Source: Candidatus Taylorbacteria bacterium RIFCSPLOWO2_01_FULL_45_15b
GTDB lineage: Bacteria; Patescibacteriota; Minisyncoccia; Phycocordibacterales; 01-FULL-45-15b
Reading direction: 5' to 3'
Assembly: GCA_001822655.1 (NCBI GenBank)
Contig: MHRX01000039.1
Location: forward strand, 1-22,472
DNA: 22,472 bases
Shown here: piece after piece, positions 1-7,075 of the stretch
Layout: the number at the start of each line of letters is the position of its first letter
Numbering within the stretch: position 1 is the first letter of the stretch
Position numbers and translations under genes: made by a program
The notes under the pieces: generated by a model
The model's input: only the letters and a program-made list of their open reading frames with translations
The model's database searches: none
What the model was told of the DNA's origin: nothing

Positions 1-69
1 TGTATTGTGAATCAGGAGTTCTTTCGGAAAGTGGTTTCATGGTGGATCAATAATAGTCGAAAGGCTTAA
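1..69 (+). CDS. 3' end of an unidentified gene (partial)
   Basis: Frame 1 is open from the window edge to a TAA at 67-69 and encodes 22 residues (CIVNQEFFRKVVSWWINNSR followed by KA). The composition is protein-like, with a hydrophobic/aromatic core and a basic tail, and the candidate small RNA promoter begins only after it. It is too short to assign to a family, and an open stretch of 22 codons can arise by chance. No terminator with a T-tract follows directly. Confidence 0.3.
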   Translation, partial: CIVNQEFFRKVVSWWINNSRKA

Positions 70-111
70 TTTTAGAAAGTTTTACTCATTCGGAGGGCTG
101 TGGAAAACAAT

Positions 112-139
112 TTGCATTTCACTTAGATAGGCATAGAAT
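112..139 (+). promoter_or_regulatory. candidate promoter of the small RNA
   Basis: TTGCAT (112-117) and TAGAAT (134-139) are separated by 16 nt, an acceptable sigma70-type spacing. Transcription would start near 146, just ahead of a run of hairpins that ends in a strong terminator. The match to consensus is moderate, so this is an inference from position and sequence. Confidence 0.35.
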
Positions 140-145
140 CTTCTC

Positions 146-302
146 CAGACACCCACTGATGACGAGCTGGGTTCAGAGCTAATTGAGGCATGCCACGCCT
201 CGGGACGACATTGGCACCCGGAGTGCCGACCAAGTCCAAACCTAATAAAGTGCCGCCTGCAGCCTGTTTCCACGAAAGGCTCGCAAGGCGGCCTTTCTTT
301 TT
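146..302 (+). ncRNA. candidate structured small RNA of unknown family
   Basis: No convincing reading frame covers this stretch, but it is rich in short stems. GAGGC (185-189) pairs with GCCTC (197-201). GGAC (203-206) pairs with GTCC (234-237) and encloses GGCAC/GTGCC (213-217 and 223-227). It ends in the terminator at 252-302. A promoter-like pair lies just upstream. I looked for hallmarks of tmRNA, RNase P RNA, SRP RNA and tRNA and saw none. It could instead be a long 3' UTR of the upstream gene. Confidence 0.4.
252..302 (+). terminator. rho-independent terminator
   Basis: GCCGCCT (252-258) pairs with AGGCGGC (286-292), with an inner stem AGCCT (261-265)/AGGCT (277-281). It is followed by CTTTCTTTTT. 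The long two-part stem and T-rich tail make this a confident terminator for rightward transcription. Confidence 0.8.
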
Positions 303-402
303 ATGCTATGCGGACAGTATGCGGAACGAACGCGGAAAGACGCCGAAACTTTTAATTGACGTAAAGAAATATATATGGTAAAAAGAATCAAACGTTCTTC
401 TG

Positions 403-819
403 ATGATTCATAATATGCAAAAAGAAACATTTCGCGTCCTACGTTCGAGGCGGATAACCGCGGTAAAAAGACAATTTAGAAAATCGAGGCGGCGGGGGCA
501 AATTTATGATGAAATCTGCAGAGCTCAGCTCCAGGAAATTAAGGAGCAGGAGGGCTGCACCCACCTCATCACAGATCACGGACATTTTCGCTTGCCGATC
601 AAAGTAAGTGATTTTCCGAGATTTCCAAAAGGCGAGCCATGTGATCTGCTGCTACGAAAAAATGCCGAAATTGTGGGAATTCGAATCGGCGGGTTCGAGT
701 TTGCGCATACGGAGAAATCTGCAAAAGCGGAGATTGAATGGTTGAGTGAGATGCGTCGAAACATAATTCGAACAATTACACCCGAGGCTCTGTCTCTGCT
801 TCGACGGCATATGAAGTAA
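403..819 (+). CDS. hypothetical protein, 138 aa
   Basis: This is a basic protein with no family I recognise. The N-terminal 40 residues are very rich in Arg and Lys (RSRRITAVKRQFRKSRRRG), which would suit nucleic-acid contact. The rest looks like a small mixed alpha/beta fold ending in an Arg-rich helix. No signal peptide or membrane segment is visible. ATG 403 is the first start; ATG 415 is an equally possible in-frame alternative, and neither has a Shine-Dalgarno site. A strong terminator follows within 35 nt, which supports a real transcription unit. The reverse strand is also open here but runs into glyA, so I prefer this strand. Function is unknown. Confidence 0.55.
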   Translation: MIHNMQKETFRVLRSRRITAVKRQFRKSRRRGQIYDEICRAQLQEIKEQEGCTHLITDHGHFRLPIKVSDFPRFPKGEPCDLLLRKNAEIVGIRIGGFEFAHTEKSAKAEIEWLSEMRRNIIRTITPEALSLLRRHMK

Positions 820-823
820 TTAC

Positions 824-848
824 GGTCGGCTGTGTAGCCGACTTTTTT
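824..848 (+). terminator. rho-independent terminator
   Basis: GTCGGCT and AGCCGAC form a perfect 7-bp stem around the loop GTGT, followed by six T. It closes the 403-819 transcription unit just before the glyA promoter. Confidence 0.85.
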
Positions 849-889
849 ATAGATAGCGGAAAATTTGGACTTTTTATTTTTACCCTGTT

Positions 890-898
890 TGCTACAAT
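890..898 (+). promoter_or_regulatory. extended -10 promoter of glyA
   Basis: TGCTACAAT is an extended -10 element (TG-N-TACAAT). No good -35 is present at 16-18 nt spacing, as expected for extended -10 promoters. The predicted leader to the glyA ATG at 963 is about 60 nt, long compared with most promoters in this window. Confidence 0.55.
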
Positions 899-962
899 TC
901 ACCCCACTATGATCTGAGGATTCCACATCTCCTATTTTTATTATTTCAACTAATTTTTTCCT

Positions 963-2138
963 ATGAAAGACAAACAAATTGAAAAACTCATCAAATCTGA
1001 ACAAAAGCGCCAAAAAAAAGTAGTGAATCTAATCGCGTCGGAAAATTATGTTTCAAGCGATGTCCTCGCGGCGCTTGGATCAGAACTCACCAATAAATAT
1101 TCCGAAGGATATCCTGGGGCGCGTTATTACGGCGGGAATGAAATCATGGACATTATTGAAGAGACAGCGCGCGAGCGCGCACTCTCTCTTTTTGGACTTA
1201 ATCCCTCTGAATGGGGGGTCAATGTGCAGGCGTTATCAGGTTCTCCGGCAAATTTGGCTGTCTACACAGCGCTTATTCCCTTAGGAGAGAAAATAATGGG
1301 GATGTCACTTGATCACGGAGGGCATCTTACTCACGGGCACAAAGTCTCGGCTTCGGGAAAGTTCTGGGTGCAGATTGCCTATGGGGTAAGCAAAGAAACC
1401 GAGCGGCTTGATTTTGATGAATTGTAAAAAATAGCGCTCCTTCATCAGCCAAAACTCATCGTAGCCGGATTTACCGCATATCCGCGGATCATTGATTGGC
1501 AGAAATTCCTAGATATCGCGGATAAATGCGGAGCGCTGCTTATGGTGGATATGTCGCATATTGCGGGGTTGGTCGCCGGAGGTGAATATCCTTCTCCATT
1601 TCGCTATGCAGACGTCGTTACAACGACCGTTCACAAGACGCTTCGAGGACCCCGCGCCGCGCTTATTTTTTCGCGAAAAGATGAGCGTGAGCTGGATAAA
1701 AAAATAGACAAGGCTGTATTCCCAGGTCTTCAAGGTGGGCCACATTTAAATCAAATTGCGGCGGTAGCGGTCGCGCTTAAAGAGGCCGCGAGTCCGGCGT
1801 TTAAAAAATATGCAAAGCAAATAATACGAAATGCGGCGGTACTCGCAGAAGAACTTCAGAAACGAGGCTGGCGTCTTGTCTCTGGCGGAACAAATAGTCA
1901 TTTGATTCTCGTTGATACTTGGATGGATGGGAAAGGGATTAGTGGTGCGGAGGCAAGCTCTCGACTCGAAAAAGAAGGGATCATTGTAAACAAAAACACC
2001 ATTCCGTTTGATATGAGAAAGCCATTTGATCCGTCGGGAATTCGTCTTGGTACTGCGGCGGAGACGACTCGCGGCAAAAAAGAAAAAGATATGCGCAAGA
2101 TTGCAAAGAGAATCGATGAAATATTGAGAAAGAAATAA
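963..2138 (+). pseudogene. glyA: serine hydroxymethyltransferase, interrupted by an in-frame TAA
   Basis: The product would be the PLP enzyme that converts serine and tetrahydrofolate to glycine and methylene-tetrahydrofolate. Reading 963-2138 in one frame gives about 390 residues that follow GlyA from end to end: LIASENY, the RYYGG motif, the HGGHLTHG motif, VDMSHIAGLV, and THKTL-type VHKTLRGPR with the PLP lysine at codon 225. Codon 155 is TAA (1425-1427), where relatives such as E. coli have Glu in the DYADLEKQAKEHKPK region. A single G-to-T change from GAA explains it. The frame is intact on both sides and nothing else has decayed. The next in-frame ATG is 1542, which would omit 38 residues. 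It could be a fresh nonsense mutation, a read-through site, two complementing fragments or a sequence error. The family call is certain; functionality is not. Confidence 0.9.
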
Positions 2139-2143
2139 TTTAT

Positions 2144-2431
2144 ATGGAAGACTGGGGTAAAGAAGCGTTAAAACGCGAAAAGAGAGAGGAGGAGCTTGTA
2201 GTGCGATTGAAGGCGATCGCTGAAGAAACTGGCGACGCTCGGTTGCAGATTTCTGGCGGAAAGGGATTTATCGAATTTGATGACTGGAACGACGCTCTTG
2301 CATTTCAGGAAATTTGTACTGAAAAGGGTCTTGTGACTGATTTGCATGATCAGGACGATGTTAAGAGAGGAGCGTGGTATCAGGGAAAAAGATTTCGCGT
2401 TTATCCTGACCTCAATCAGAATCTCGAATAA
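2144..2431 (+). CDS. hypothetical protein, 95 aa
   Basis: This small acidic protein begins 5 nt after the glyA stop and is probably co-transcribed with it. The first 30 residues are a charged helix rich in Lys and Glu. They are followed by a compact alpha/beta-looking segment with the motif SGGKGFIEFDDWNDALAFQE and a C-terminal strand region ending in YPDLNQNLE. No signal peptide, membrane segment or metal-binding motif is visible. I do not recognise a family. Codon use and composition resemble the neighbours, and the close spacing to glyA supports it being a real gene. Confidence 0.65.
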   Translation: MEDWGKEALKREKREEELVVRLKAIAEETGDARLQISGGKGFIEFDDWNDALAFQEICTEKGLVTDLHDQDDVKRGAWYQGKRFRVYPDLNQNLE

Positions 2432-2469
2432 TTTTCTGCATTTGCTTACGCAATAAAATCTGTTCTTTT

Positions 2470-2660
2470 TACAGTGCAGAAACGGCGAGGTATATAACGT
2501 ATCGGTAAATAAGCTTATTTCAAGCCGAAAAAACCCACAAAGGTTCGACCTTTGTATTTGATGGGAAACTTGCCGCCAGACAACTCGCAACTTGTTCGCG
2601 CTATTAAATGCGCTCATGACGCCTGAAAAAGTTGAAACCACCCCTTCGGTGGTTTTTTTT
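2470..2660 (+). ncRNA. possible structured RNA ahead of the YvcK-like gene
   Basis: The 290-nt gap between genes has no good reading frame but holds several symmetrical elements. These are a 14-nt palindrome AAATAAGCTTATTT (2507-2520), a perfect hairpin ACAAAGGT/ACCTTTGT around TCG (2537-2555), and a terminator at its end. TACAGT at 2470-2475 could be a -10 box, but the best -35 is 22 nt away, so the promoter is weak. It may be a small RNA, or a terminated leader that controls the gene at 2724. No known RNA family is recognised. Confidence 0.3.
2635..2660 (+). terminator. rho-independent terminator
   Basis: AAACCACC (2635-2642) pairs with GGTGGTTT (2648-2655) around a 5-nt loop and runs into a tract of eight T. 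It lies about 64 nt before the next start codon, so the downstream gene needs its own promoter or relies on read-through. Confidence 0.85.
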
Positions 2661-2723
2661 GTGGTTTTTTTGTTGTGCGCAAAGGCGTTATTTGATAGGT
2701 TGCAGAAAGAAAGATTTAGCTCC

Positions 2724-3680
2724 ATGAAAAAAATTGTTGTAGTCGGTGGCGGGAGCGGCTCATTCTCCGTCCTTCAGGGACTAAAAGGGTATCCCTATGA
2801 TATCACTGCGGTTGCGACGACATTTGATTCGGGCATGCATACGGGGGAGATTCGGGATCGATTCGGCACTCTTCCGTCAGGAGATGTGCGCAGGCAAATT
2901 CTCGCACTTGCACCGGAGGATCATTCTTCCATTTTGCGCGGCCTGTTCATGTTTCGTTATGAGGAACCAGAGGCTAAGTTTTCAAAGAGTCTGGGGAATC
3001 TCATGCTCATGGCCGCTGAAAAAATTACAGGAGACCCTGTTGCTGGAATAAAAGCGATTTCGGAATTGTTCCAAATTCGAGGTCGTGTACTTCCGGTTTC
3101 AACTGACGATGCCCATGTCTGTGTCGAATTGAAGGATGGCACGGTGATTCGGGGAGAATCGAATATAGATAAGCCGAAGCATGACGGAAGTATACCCATT
3201 GTTTCAGTCTATTTGGAGCCGGAAGCTTTGATCTACCGGGAAACCTATGAGGTTACTCGAGACGCAAACTTACTGGTAGTTTCGCCTGGAGATCTTTATT
3301 CCTCTCTATCGCCGATTTTTGTCGTCAATGGGTATACTGATGCAGTTCAAGAGTGCAAAGGAATGAAGGTCTGTGTGGCGAATCTCATGACGAAATGGGG
3401 AGAAACTAACGGCTATACGGTTGCAGATTGCGCGCGAGTGCTTACGAAGTACCTCGGTATTCCGAAGTTTGATGCGGTTATTTGCAACTCAAAACCGCTT
3501 GATCCCGGACTACTAAAAAAGTACGCTGAGGAAAAAGCATTTCCGATGGCGATAGACGAGGCGATTCTGCGCAATTACGCAGGGAATATCATCAAGGCGC
3601 CAATTGCGGATGAGACGGGAGGTATTATTCGTCACAACTCGCGTGAACTCGCTCGGATCTTGAAAGGGTGTGTCCCATGA
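2724..3680 (+). CDS. YvcK/CofD-family protein
   Basis: This 318-residue protein belongs to the YvcK (gluconeogenesis factor, UDP-sugar-binding) and CofD superfamily. Visible marks are the N-terminal glycine loop VVVGGGSGSFSVL (about 5-17), the loop TFDSGMHTGEIRDRFG, where YvcK proteins usually have DDGGSSG, and the following LPSGDVRR. Middle and C-terminal parts fit the family (SPGDLYSSLSPIFVV, NLMTKWGETNGYTVADCARVL). In other bacteria YvcK proteins influence cell shape and carbon/cell-wall balance; that role here is inference. I start at ATG 2724; longer reading frames would run through the terminator at 2635-2660. The stop overlaps the next gene by ATGA. The altered DDGGSSG-type loop means ligand specificity is open, so I leave the symbol blank. 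Confidence 0.85.
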   Translation: MKKIVVVGGGSGSFSVLQGLKGYPYDITAVATTFDSGMHTGEIRDRFGTLPSGDVRRQILALAPEDHSSILRGLFMFRYEEPEAKFSKSLGNLMLMAAEKITGDPVAGIKAISELFQIRGRVLPVSTDDAHVCVELKDGTVIRGESNIDKPKHDGSIPIVSVYLEPEALIYRETYEVTRDANLLVVSPGDLYSSLSPIFVVNGYTDAVQECKGMKVCVANLMTKWGETNGYTVADCARVLTKYLGIPKFDAVICNSKPLDPGLLKKYAEEKAFPMAIDEAILRNYAGNIIKAPIADETGGIIRHNSRELARILKGCVP

Positions 3681-4165
3681 CGAGCGTGTTCTACGACCTT
3701 GATGATACCTGTACGAATACCACGGGAATACTCTGCGGTTCTCTTGAAAACGTACAAAAGCTGAGGCCCTTTGAGGGACTTGTTGCAGTCCTCGGGCGTG
3801 CTGATTGTCAAAAACATCTTGTCACTTCCGGGGTTGAAAGCGTGCAGAGAGAAAAAATCGCAGTCCTTGGCATCGCTCTCTATTTCAAGTCCATTCGTGT
3901 TTGTCCCGAAGCTTCGGATAAGTTGATATTGTTTACCGAGATTAAAAAGAGTATTCCCCCCTGTGATCATCGTTCGATTGTGGTGGTGGGGAATCGAATC
4001 GACGCCGAGATCCGGTATGGAAATATGCTGGGCTTTCATACTGTGCGGCTCAAGTACGGTAAGTATGGTTCCCAGAAACCGCGTATAAAAGCAGAAATTC
4101 CTGATTACACCTTAAATGATGTGCGGGAACTCGGACCAATTCTCGACCGGATTGGACGATACTAG
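3677..4165 (+). CDS. HAD-superfamily hydrolase-like protein
   Basis: This 162-residue protein has the haloacid dehalogenase pattern. Motif I is FYDLDDT with Asp7 and Asp9, motif II has Thr50/Ser51 after a hydrophobic strand, a Lys near 82 can serve as motif III, and motif IV is VVVGNRIDAEIRYG (103-115). Motif IV reads GN..D rather than the usual GD..D, so one acidic metal ligand may be changed. No large cap domain is present, which suits a small phosphatase acting on a macromolecule or small phosphoester. ATG 3677 overlaps the TGA of the YvcK-like gene, indicating translational coupling, and AAAGGG just upstream is a weak ribosome site. A functional link with the YvcK-like protein is inferred from this overlap only. 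Confidence 0.75.
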   Translation: MTSVFYDLDDTCTNTTGILCGSLENVQKLRPFEGLVAVLGRADCQKHLVTSGVESVQREKIAVLGIALYFKSIRVCPEASDKLILFTEIKKSIPPCDHRSIVVVGNRIDAEIRYGNMLGFHTVRLKYGKYGSQKPRIKAEIPDYTLNDVRELGPILDRIGRY

Positions 4166-4168
4166 CAG

Positions 4169-4190
4169 AACGCCTTCGGGCGTTTTTTTT
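4169..4190 (+). terminator. rho-independent terminator
   Basis: AACGCC (4169-4174) pairs with GGCGTT (4179-4184) across a TTCG tetraloop and is followed by a T-tract to 4190. It ends the YvcK/HAD operon. The last two T overlap the -35 box of the next gene. Confidence 0.88.
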
Positions 4191-4216
4191 GACTTTTACA
4201 TATCCTGGTGTAGAGT
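4189..4216 (+). promoter_or_regulatory. promoter of the histidine phosphatase gene
   Basis: TTGACT (4189-4194) and TAGAGT (4211-4216) are 16 nt apart. ATG 4227 lies 10 nt after the -10 box, so the mRNA would have only a few leader bases. The -35 box starts inside the T-tract of the preceding terminator. Confidence 0.55.
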
Positions 4217-4226
4217 CATTTTTAGA

Positions 4227-4949
4227 ATGTTCTCACCAATAAAAATACCAAAAACTCTGATTTTTATCCGTCATCCCGAATCAATTGGAAACGCGATGTC
4301 CGAAGATGAGCGTGCTGCTCATCAAGTGCCTAATCATCGATACCACGTGACTCTAAGAGGCAAGACACAGGCGAAATGGGCCGCAGCGTATGTCAGGCGC
4401 ATGGTAAATGATGCCACACTTCTTCCTCCTGTTGCCTTTTATCAGTCGACATTTCTAAGGACACAGGAACTCATGTCTGACATCCTGCTTGAAATAAGAC
4501 TTTCACGAAATACGGCAGTTACTGACTCTCGTCTCGATGAAAAATGGGATGGGATCTTCCACGAATTGTCTCGTCGGGAAATTGAGGAGAGGTATCCCGA
4601 ACAATTGAGAATTCGGGAGCGAGGCGGTTATTATCATTACCGCGCTCCGGGCGGCGAAAACTGTCCGGATGTGGAAATGCGCGTCCGCAGTTTAATGCAT
4701 GACTGTCATGAACATCACAAAGAAGATACGGTACTTTTTACGGGACACGGCAGATGGTTTTTAATTTTCAAGCGGCTCCTCTATGGTTACTCACTCGATT
4801 GGCTTGAAGCGGAGAGAAAAAATGATGACAGCTGTCCCAATGCTTCGGTAACGGTATTCGAGACTGAAAAGGATGGTTATATTCTCCAACACCCGTGTAT
4901 TGTTCCTTGGAAAGGGGCCGTTTCGGAGACAAAAACCGAATTTGCGTAA
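4227..4949 (+). CDS. histidine phosphatase (phosphoglycerate mutase-like) protein
   Basis: This is a 240-residue member of the histidine phosphatase superfamily. The phospho-acceptor motif is FIRHPES with His16; the family norm is RHG, here RHP. Further marks are the SxxLRT segment STFLRTQELM, an acidic LDEKWDG segment, and the second catalytic histidine in FTGHGRW (His174). Arg15 and His174 are both present, so catalysis is plausible despite the Gly-to-Pro change. No signal peptide is visible, so the protein should be cytoplasmic. The frame is open further upstream, but that part crosses the terminator and promoter, so ATG 4227 is the start. The substrate cannot be told from sequence. A second domain of the same superfamily is embedded in ileS in this window. 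Confidence 0.85.
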   Translation: MFSPIKIPKTLIFIRHPESIGNAMSEDERAAHQVPNHRYHVTLRGKTQAKWAAAYVRRMVNDATLLPPVAFYQSTFLRTQELMSDILLEIRLSRNTAVTDSRLDEKWDGIFHELSRREIEERYPEQLRIRERGGYYHYRAPGGENCPDVEMRVRSLMHDCHEHHKEDTVLFTGHGRWFLIFKRLLYGYSLDWLEAERKNDDSCPNASVTVFETEKDGYILQHPCIVPWKGAVSETKTEFA

Positions 4950-4964
4950 CTAGTAAAGTTCTAG

Positions 4965-4989
4965 GCCGAAGAGAAACTTCGGCTTTTTT
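4965..4989 (+). terminator. rho-independent terminator
   Basis: GCCGAAG (4965-4971) and CTTCGGC (4977-4983) form a perfect 7-bp stem with loop AGAAA, followed by six T. It separates the histidine phosphatase gene from argS. Confidence 0.9.
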
Positions 4990-5005
4990 AATTTCAAAAA
5001 AACGC

Positions 5006-5011
5006 TACAAT
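5006..5011 (+). promoter_or_regulatory. -10 box of argS (leaderless)
   Basis: TACAAT is followed by exactly 6 nt and then ATG 5018. With the usual -10 to start-site distance, transcription would begin at or next to the A of the start codon. No Shine-Dalgarno site fits in the gap. Confidence 0.6.
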
Positions 5012-5017
5012 ACAGCG

Positions 5018-6793
5018 ATGATTCATAAGAAACTTCATACAATCATAGGAGATGTGCTGCGCGAAATTGGCGCAGTTGATATTTCCTATAATCTCGAGCA
5101 TCCCTCCGACCTCGCGAACGGTGATTATGCCACGAACGCAGCGCTCATTGCCGCCAAGAAAAATGGAGAGAATCCTCGCGTGTTTGGAGAGAAGCTAGCA
5201 GATGCGATCCGCGCAAAAAATATTCCCGAAATAGCGCGAATAGAAGTTGCCGGAGCGGGATTCGTGAATTTTTATTTATCGAATGATTATTTTGAAAAAT
5301 CGATTTCTGAAATTGTCGAAGCGGGGGAGAATTTTGGGAGAAATGATTCGCTCAAAGGAAAAAAGATACTCGTCGAATATACGGACCCCAATCCTTTTAA
5401 GGAGTTTCATATTGGGCACCTTATGTCGAATGCGATCGGAGAGTCACTTTCAAGAATCGTCGAGTTTCAGGACGCGGAAGTGAAAAGAGCCTGCTATCAA
5501 GGGGATGTGGGAATGCATGTGGCGAAAGCGATATGGGCTATCTTACGAGAGAAAGATGAACTTGAAATCGTAAAGAATGAATCATTGACGAAGCGAATGA
5601 AATTTTTGGCCAAGTGTTATGCGATGGGTGCTGGAAAGCTAGAGGAAATTATTGGGCAGATGCCAAGTCCACGTGAATTATCTAAAGATATTAATCAAAG
5701 TAGAGAGAATAAAGAATTTGAGATAATAAATAAAAAAATTTATGATCACACGGATCCAGAAATAAATAAGATTTATGATTTAGGTAAAAAATGGAGCCTC
5801 GAATATTTTGAAACAATTTATAAGCGCTTAGGCACTCAACATAATTCCAAAGATGGAAAAGCCTTTGATTATTACTTCTTTGAATCTGAAACGGGGAAAT
5901 ATGGCAGGGAGGTAGTTGAAGAATTCCTCGGAAAAGGCATATTTGAAAAAAGCGAAGGAGCGGTTGTGTACTCGGAGTCGCGTTCCGGCCTCCATACACG
6001 CGTTTTTGTCAATTCTCAAGGCTTGCCTACTTACGAAGCTAAAGAACTCGGTCTCGCAAAAATTAAATATGAGCGGTACCCCTATGACACCTCGATTGTG
6101 GTTACCGGAAACGAGGTGAGGGAGTATTTTCAGGTATTGCTTCGCGCAATGCATGAAGTCTTTCCGGAGCTCGCGAAGAGAACGAAACACACTTCACACG
6201 GGATGTTGAGGCTTCCTTCGGGAAAAATGTCGTCTCGAACGGGAAATGTAATTACAGCTGAAAGTCTGCTCGACGCAGTTGAAGCGATGGTGCACAAGAA
6301 AATTGAGGAGCGCGAATTTGATACGCATGAGAGGAATAAAATCGCCACGGATGTCGCTGTCGGTGCCGTTAAATACTCTATTCTTCGCCAGGCAATTGGA
6401 GGCGATATTATTTTCGACCTCGAGAAGTCTGTTTCATTCGAGGGTGATTCGGGGCCTTATCTTCAATATTCACATACACGGGCGCTTTCAGTGTTGGGAA
6501 AAGCTGGAGGCGTAAAATTCGCGAACAGAGTGGATAATATGCCGCGCACTATAGAAAAATTACTCTACCGTTTTCCGGAAATTGTGGAAAAGGCGGTCAA
6601 TGACTACGCACCCCACGCTGTCGCGGGATATTTAATAGAACTTGCCGGCAGTTTTAATCATTTCTATGCTACGGAAAAAATTATCTCTTCGCCGAATGAT
6701 GCCGGCTATCTCGTGGCGCTCGTCAGGGCATTTGAGATAGTAATGAAAAACGGACTCTGGTTACTCGGTATCAATGTGCCGCGAATCATGTAG
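5018..6793 (+). CDS. argS: arginyl-tRNA synthetase
   Basis: This 591-residue class I synthetase charges tRNA-Arg in the cytoplasm. The N-terminal 100 residues form the Add-1 tRNA-binding domain. The catalytic HIGH motif is at 131-134, and the KMSKS loop appears as KMSSR at 403-407. The C-terminal 130 residues match the DALR anticodon-binding domain (FEGDSGPYLQYSHTRA onward). The length is normal (E. coli 577). I start at ATG 5018; the open frame continues upstream but crosses the preceding terminator and the -10 box. The stretch coding for about residues 215-270 (near 5660-5830) is clearly more AT-rich than the rest, with many AAT, AAA and ATA codons, which may mark a recently inserted or fast-evolving segment of the catalytic domain. 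Confidence 0.97.
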   Translation: MIHKKLHTIIGDVLREIGAVDISYNLEHPSDLANGDYATNAALIAAKKNGENPRVFGEKLADAIRAKNIPEIARIEVAGAGFVNFYLSNDYFEKSISEIVEAGENFGRNDSLKGKKILVEYTDPNPFKEFHIGHLMSNAIGESLSRIVEFQDAEVKRACYQGDVGMHVAKAIWAILREKDELEIVKNESLTKRMKFLAKCYAMGAGKLEEIIGQMPSPRELSKDINQSRENKEFEIINKKIYDHTDPEINKIYDLGKKWSLEYFETIYKRLGTQHNSKDGKAFDYYFFESETGKYGREVVEEFLGKGIFEKSEGAVVYSESRSGLHTRVFVNSQGLPTYEAKELGLAKIKYERYPYDTSIVVTGNEVREYFQVLLRAMHEVFPELAKRTKHTSHGMLRLPSGKMSSRTGNVITAESLLDAVEAMVHKKIEEREFDTHERNKIATDVAVGAVKYSILRQAIGGDIIFDLEKSVSFEGDSGPYLQYSHTRALSVLGKAGGVKFANRVDNMPRTIEKLLYRFPEIVEKAVNDYAPHAVAGYLIELAGSFNHFYATEKIISSPNDAGYLVALVRAFEIVMKNGLWLLGINVPRIM

Positions 6794-6836
6794 TGTTTGA
6801 CGCTGATTGCTGGTGGGCGCTCTTTTTTTTGGCTTT

Positions 6837-7052
6837 GAGCCTGTCCGCGATATCAGCGCATTTTAGGCTTTAAAATCAATGCTTGCCGGCCGAAACTCCG
6901 AAATTTCGGCTGCAAATCATTCATTCCTCCTCGGCGTATCCCGATATGCCTTGTCGGACTTCATGATTTTCGCTTCGTCTACAGATGCCGACATCTATTC
7001 TGTCGGCACAAATTTCGGCCTGTCGGCTCGACATGATATCGCGGACAGGCTC
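6837..7052. repeat. 216-nt element bounded by a perfect 19-bp inverted repeat
   Basis: GAGCCTGTCCGCGATATCA (6837-6855) is exactly complementary to the inverse copy at 7034-7052. The interior has no gene but contains two hairpins, GCCGAAA/TTTCGGC (6889-6910) and TGCCGACA/TGTCGGCA (6986-7008), and a repeated 10-mer AAATTTCGGC (6901 and 7010). The right arm stops one base before the ileS -10 box, so the region between argS and ileS is mostly this element. It resembles a miniature inverted-repeat element or a long RNA hairpin; no flanking target duplication is obvious. Confidence 0.6.
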
Positions 7053-7053
7053 T

Positions 7054-7059
7054 TATAAT
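7054..7059 (+). promoter_or_regulatory. -10 box of ileS
   Basis: TATAAT is a perfect -10 hexamer lying 16 nt before ATG 7076. It also overlaps an in-frame ATG at 7058, which therefore cannot be the start if this promoter is used. Any -35 sequence falls within the right arm of the inverted repeat. Confidence 0.6.
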
Positions 7060-7075
7060 GATAAAATTGACTTTC

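Noticed and set aside
146..250. Hammerhead-like CTGATGA (156-162 region)
   Set aside because: The matching GAAA and stem II/III arrangement are absent, so the motif is a chance match.
82..430. Three short open frames (63, 63 and 62 aa) in the first intergenic region
   Set aside because: They cover hairpins and a terminator, have biased composition, and contradict each other on the two strands.
576..1013. 145-aa minus-strand frame
   Set aside because: Overlaps the hypothetical gene at 403, its terminator and the start of glyA; composition is typical of a reverse-strand shadow.
963..2138. Alternative genetic code as explanation for the glyA stop
   Set aside because: TAA ends the 403 gene, glyA itself and other genes normally; known CPR recoding concerns TGA, not TAA.
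2537..2560. T-arm-like GGTTCGACC as sign of a tRNA or tmRNA
   Set aside because: It folds as a plain 8-bp hairpin with a 3-nt loop and no acceptor, D or anticodon arms surround it.
2168..2725. 185-aa minus-strand frame
   Set aside because: Runs through a rightward terminator and the 95-aa gene; Ser/Phe/Leu-rich low-complexity sequence without domain features.
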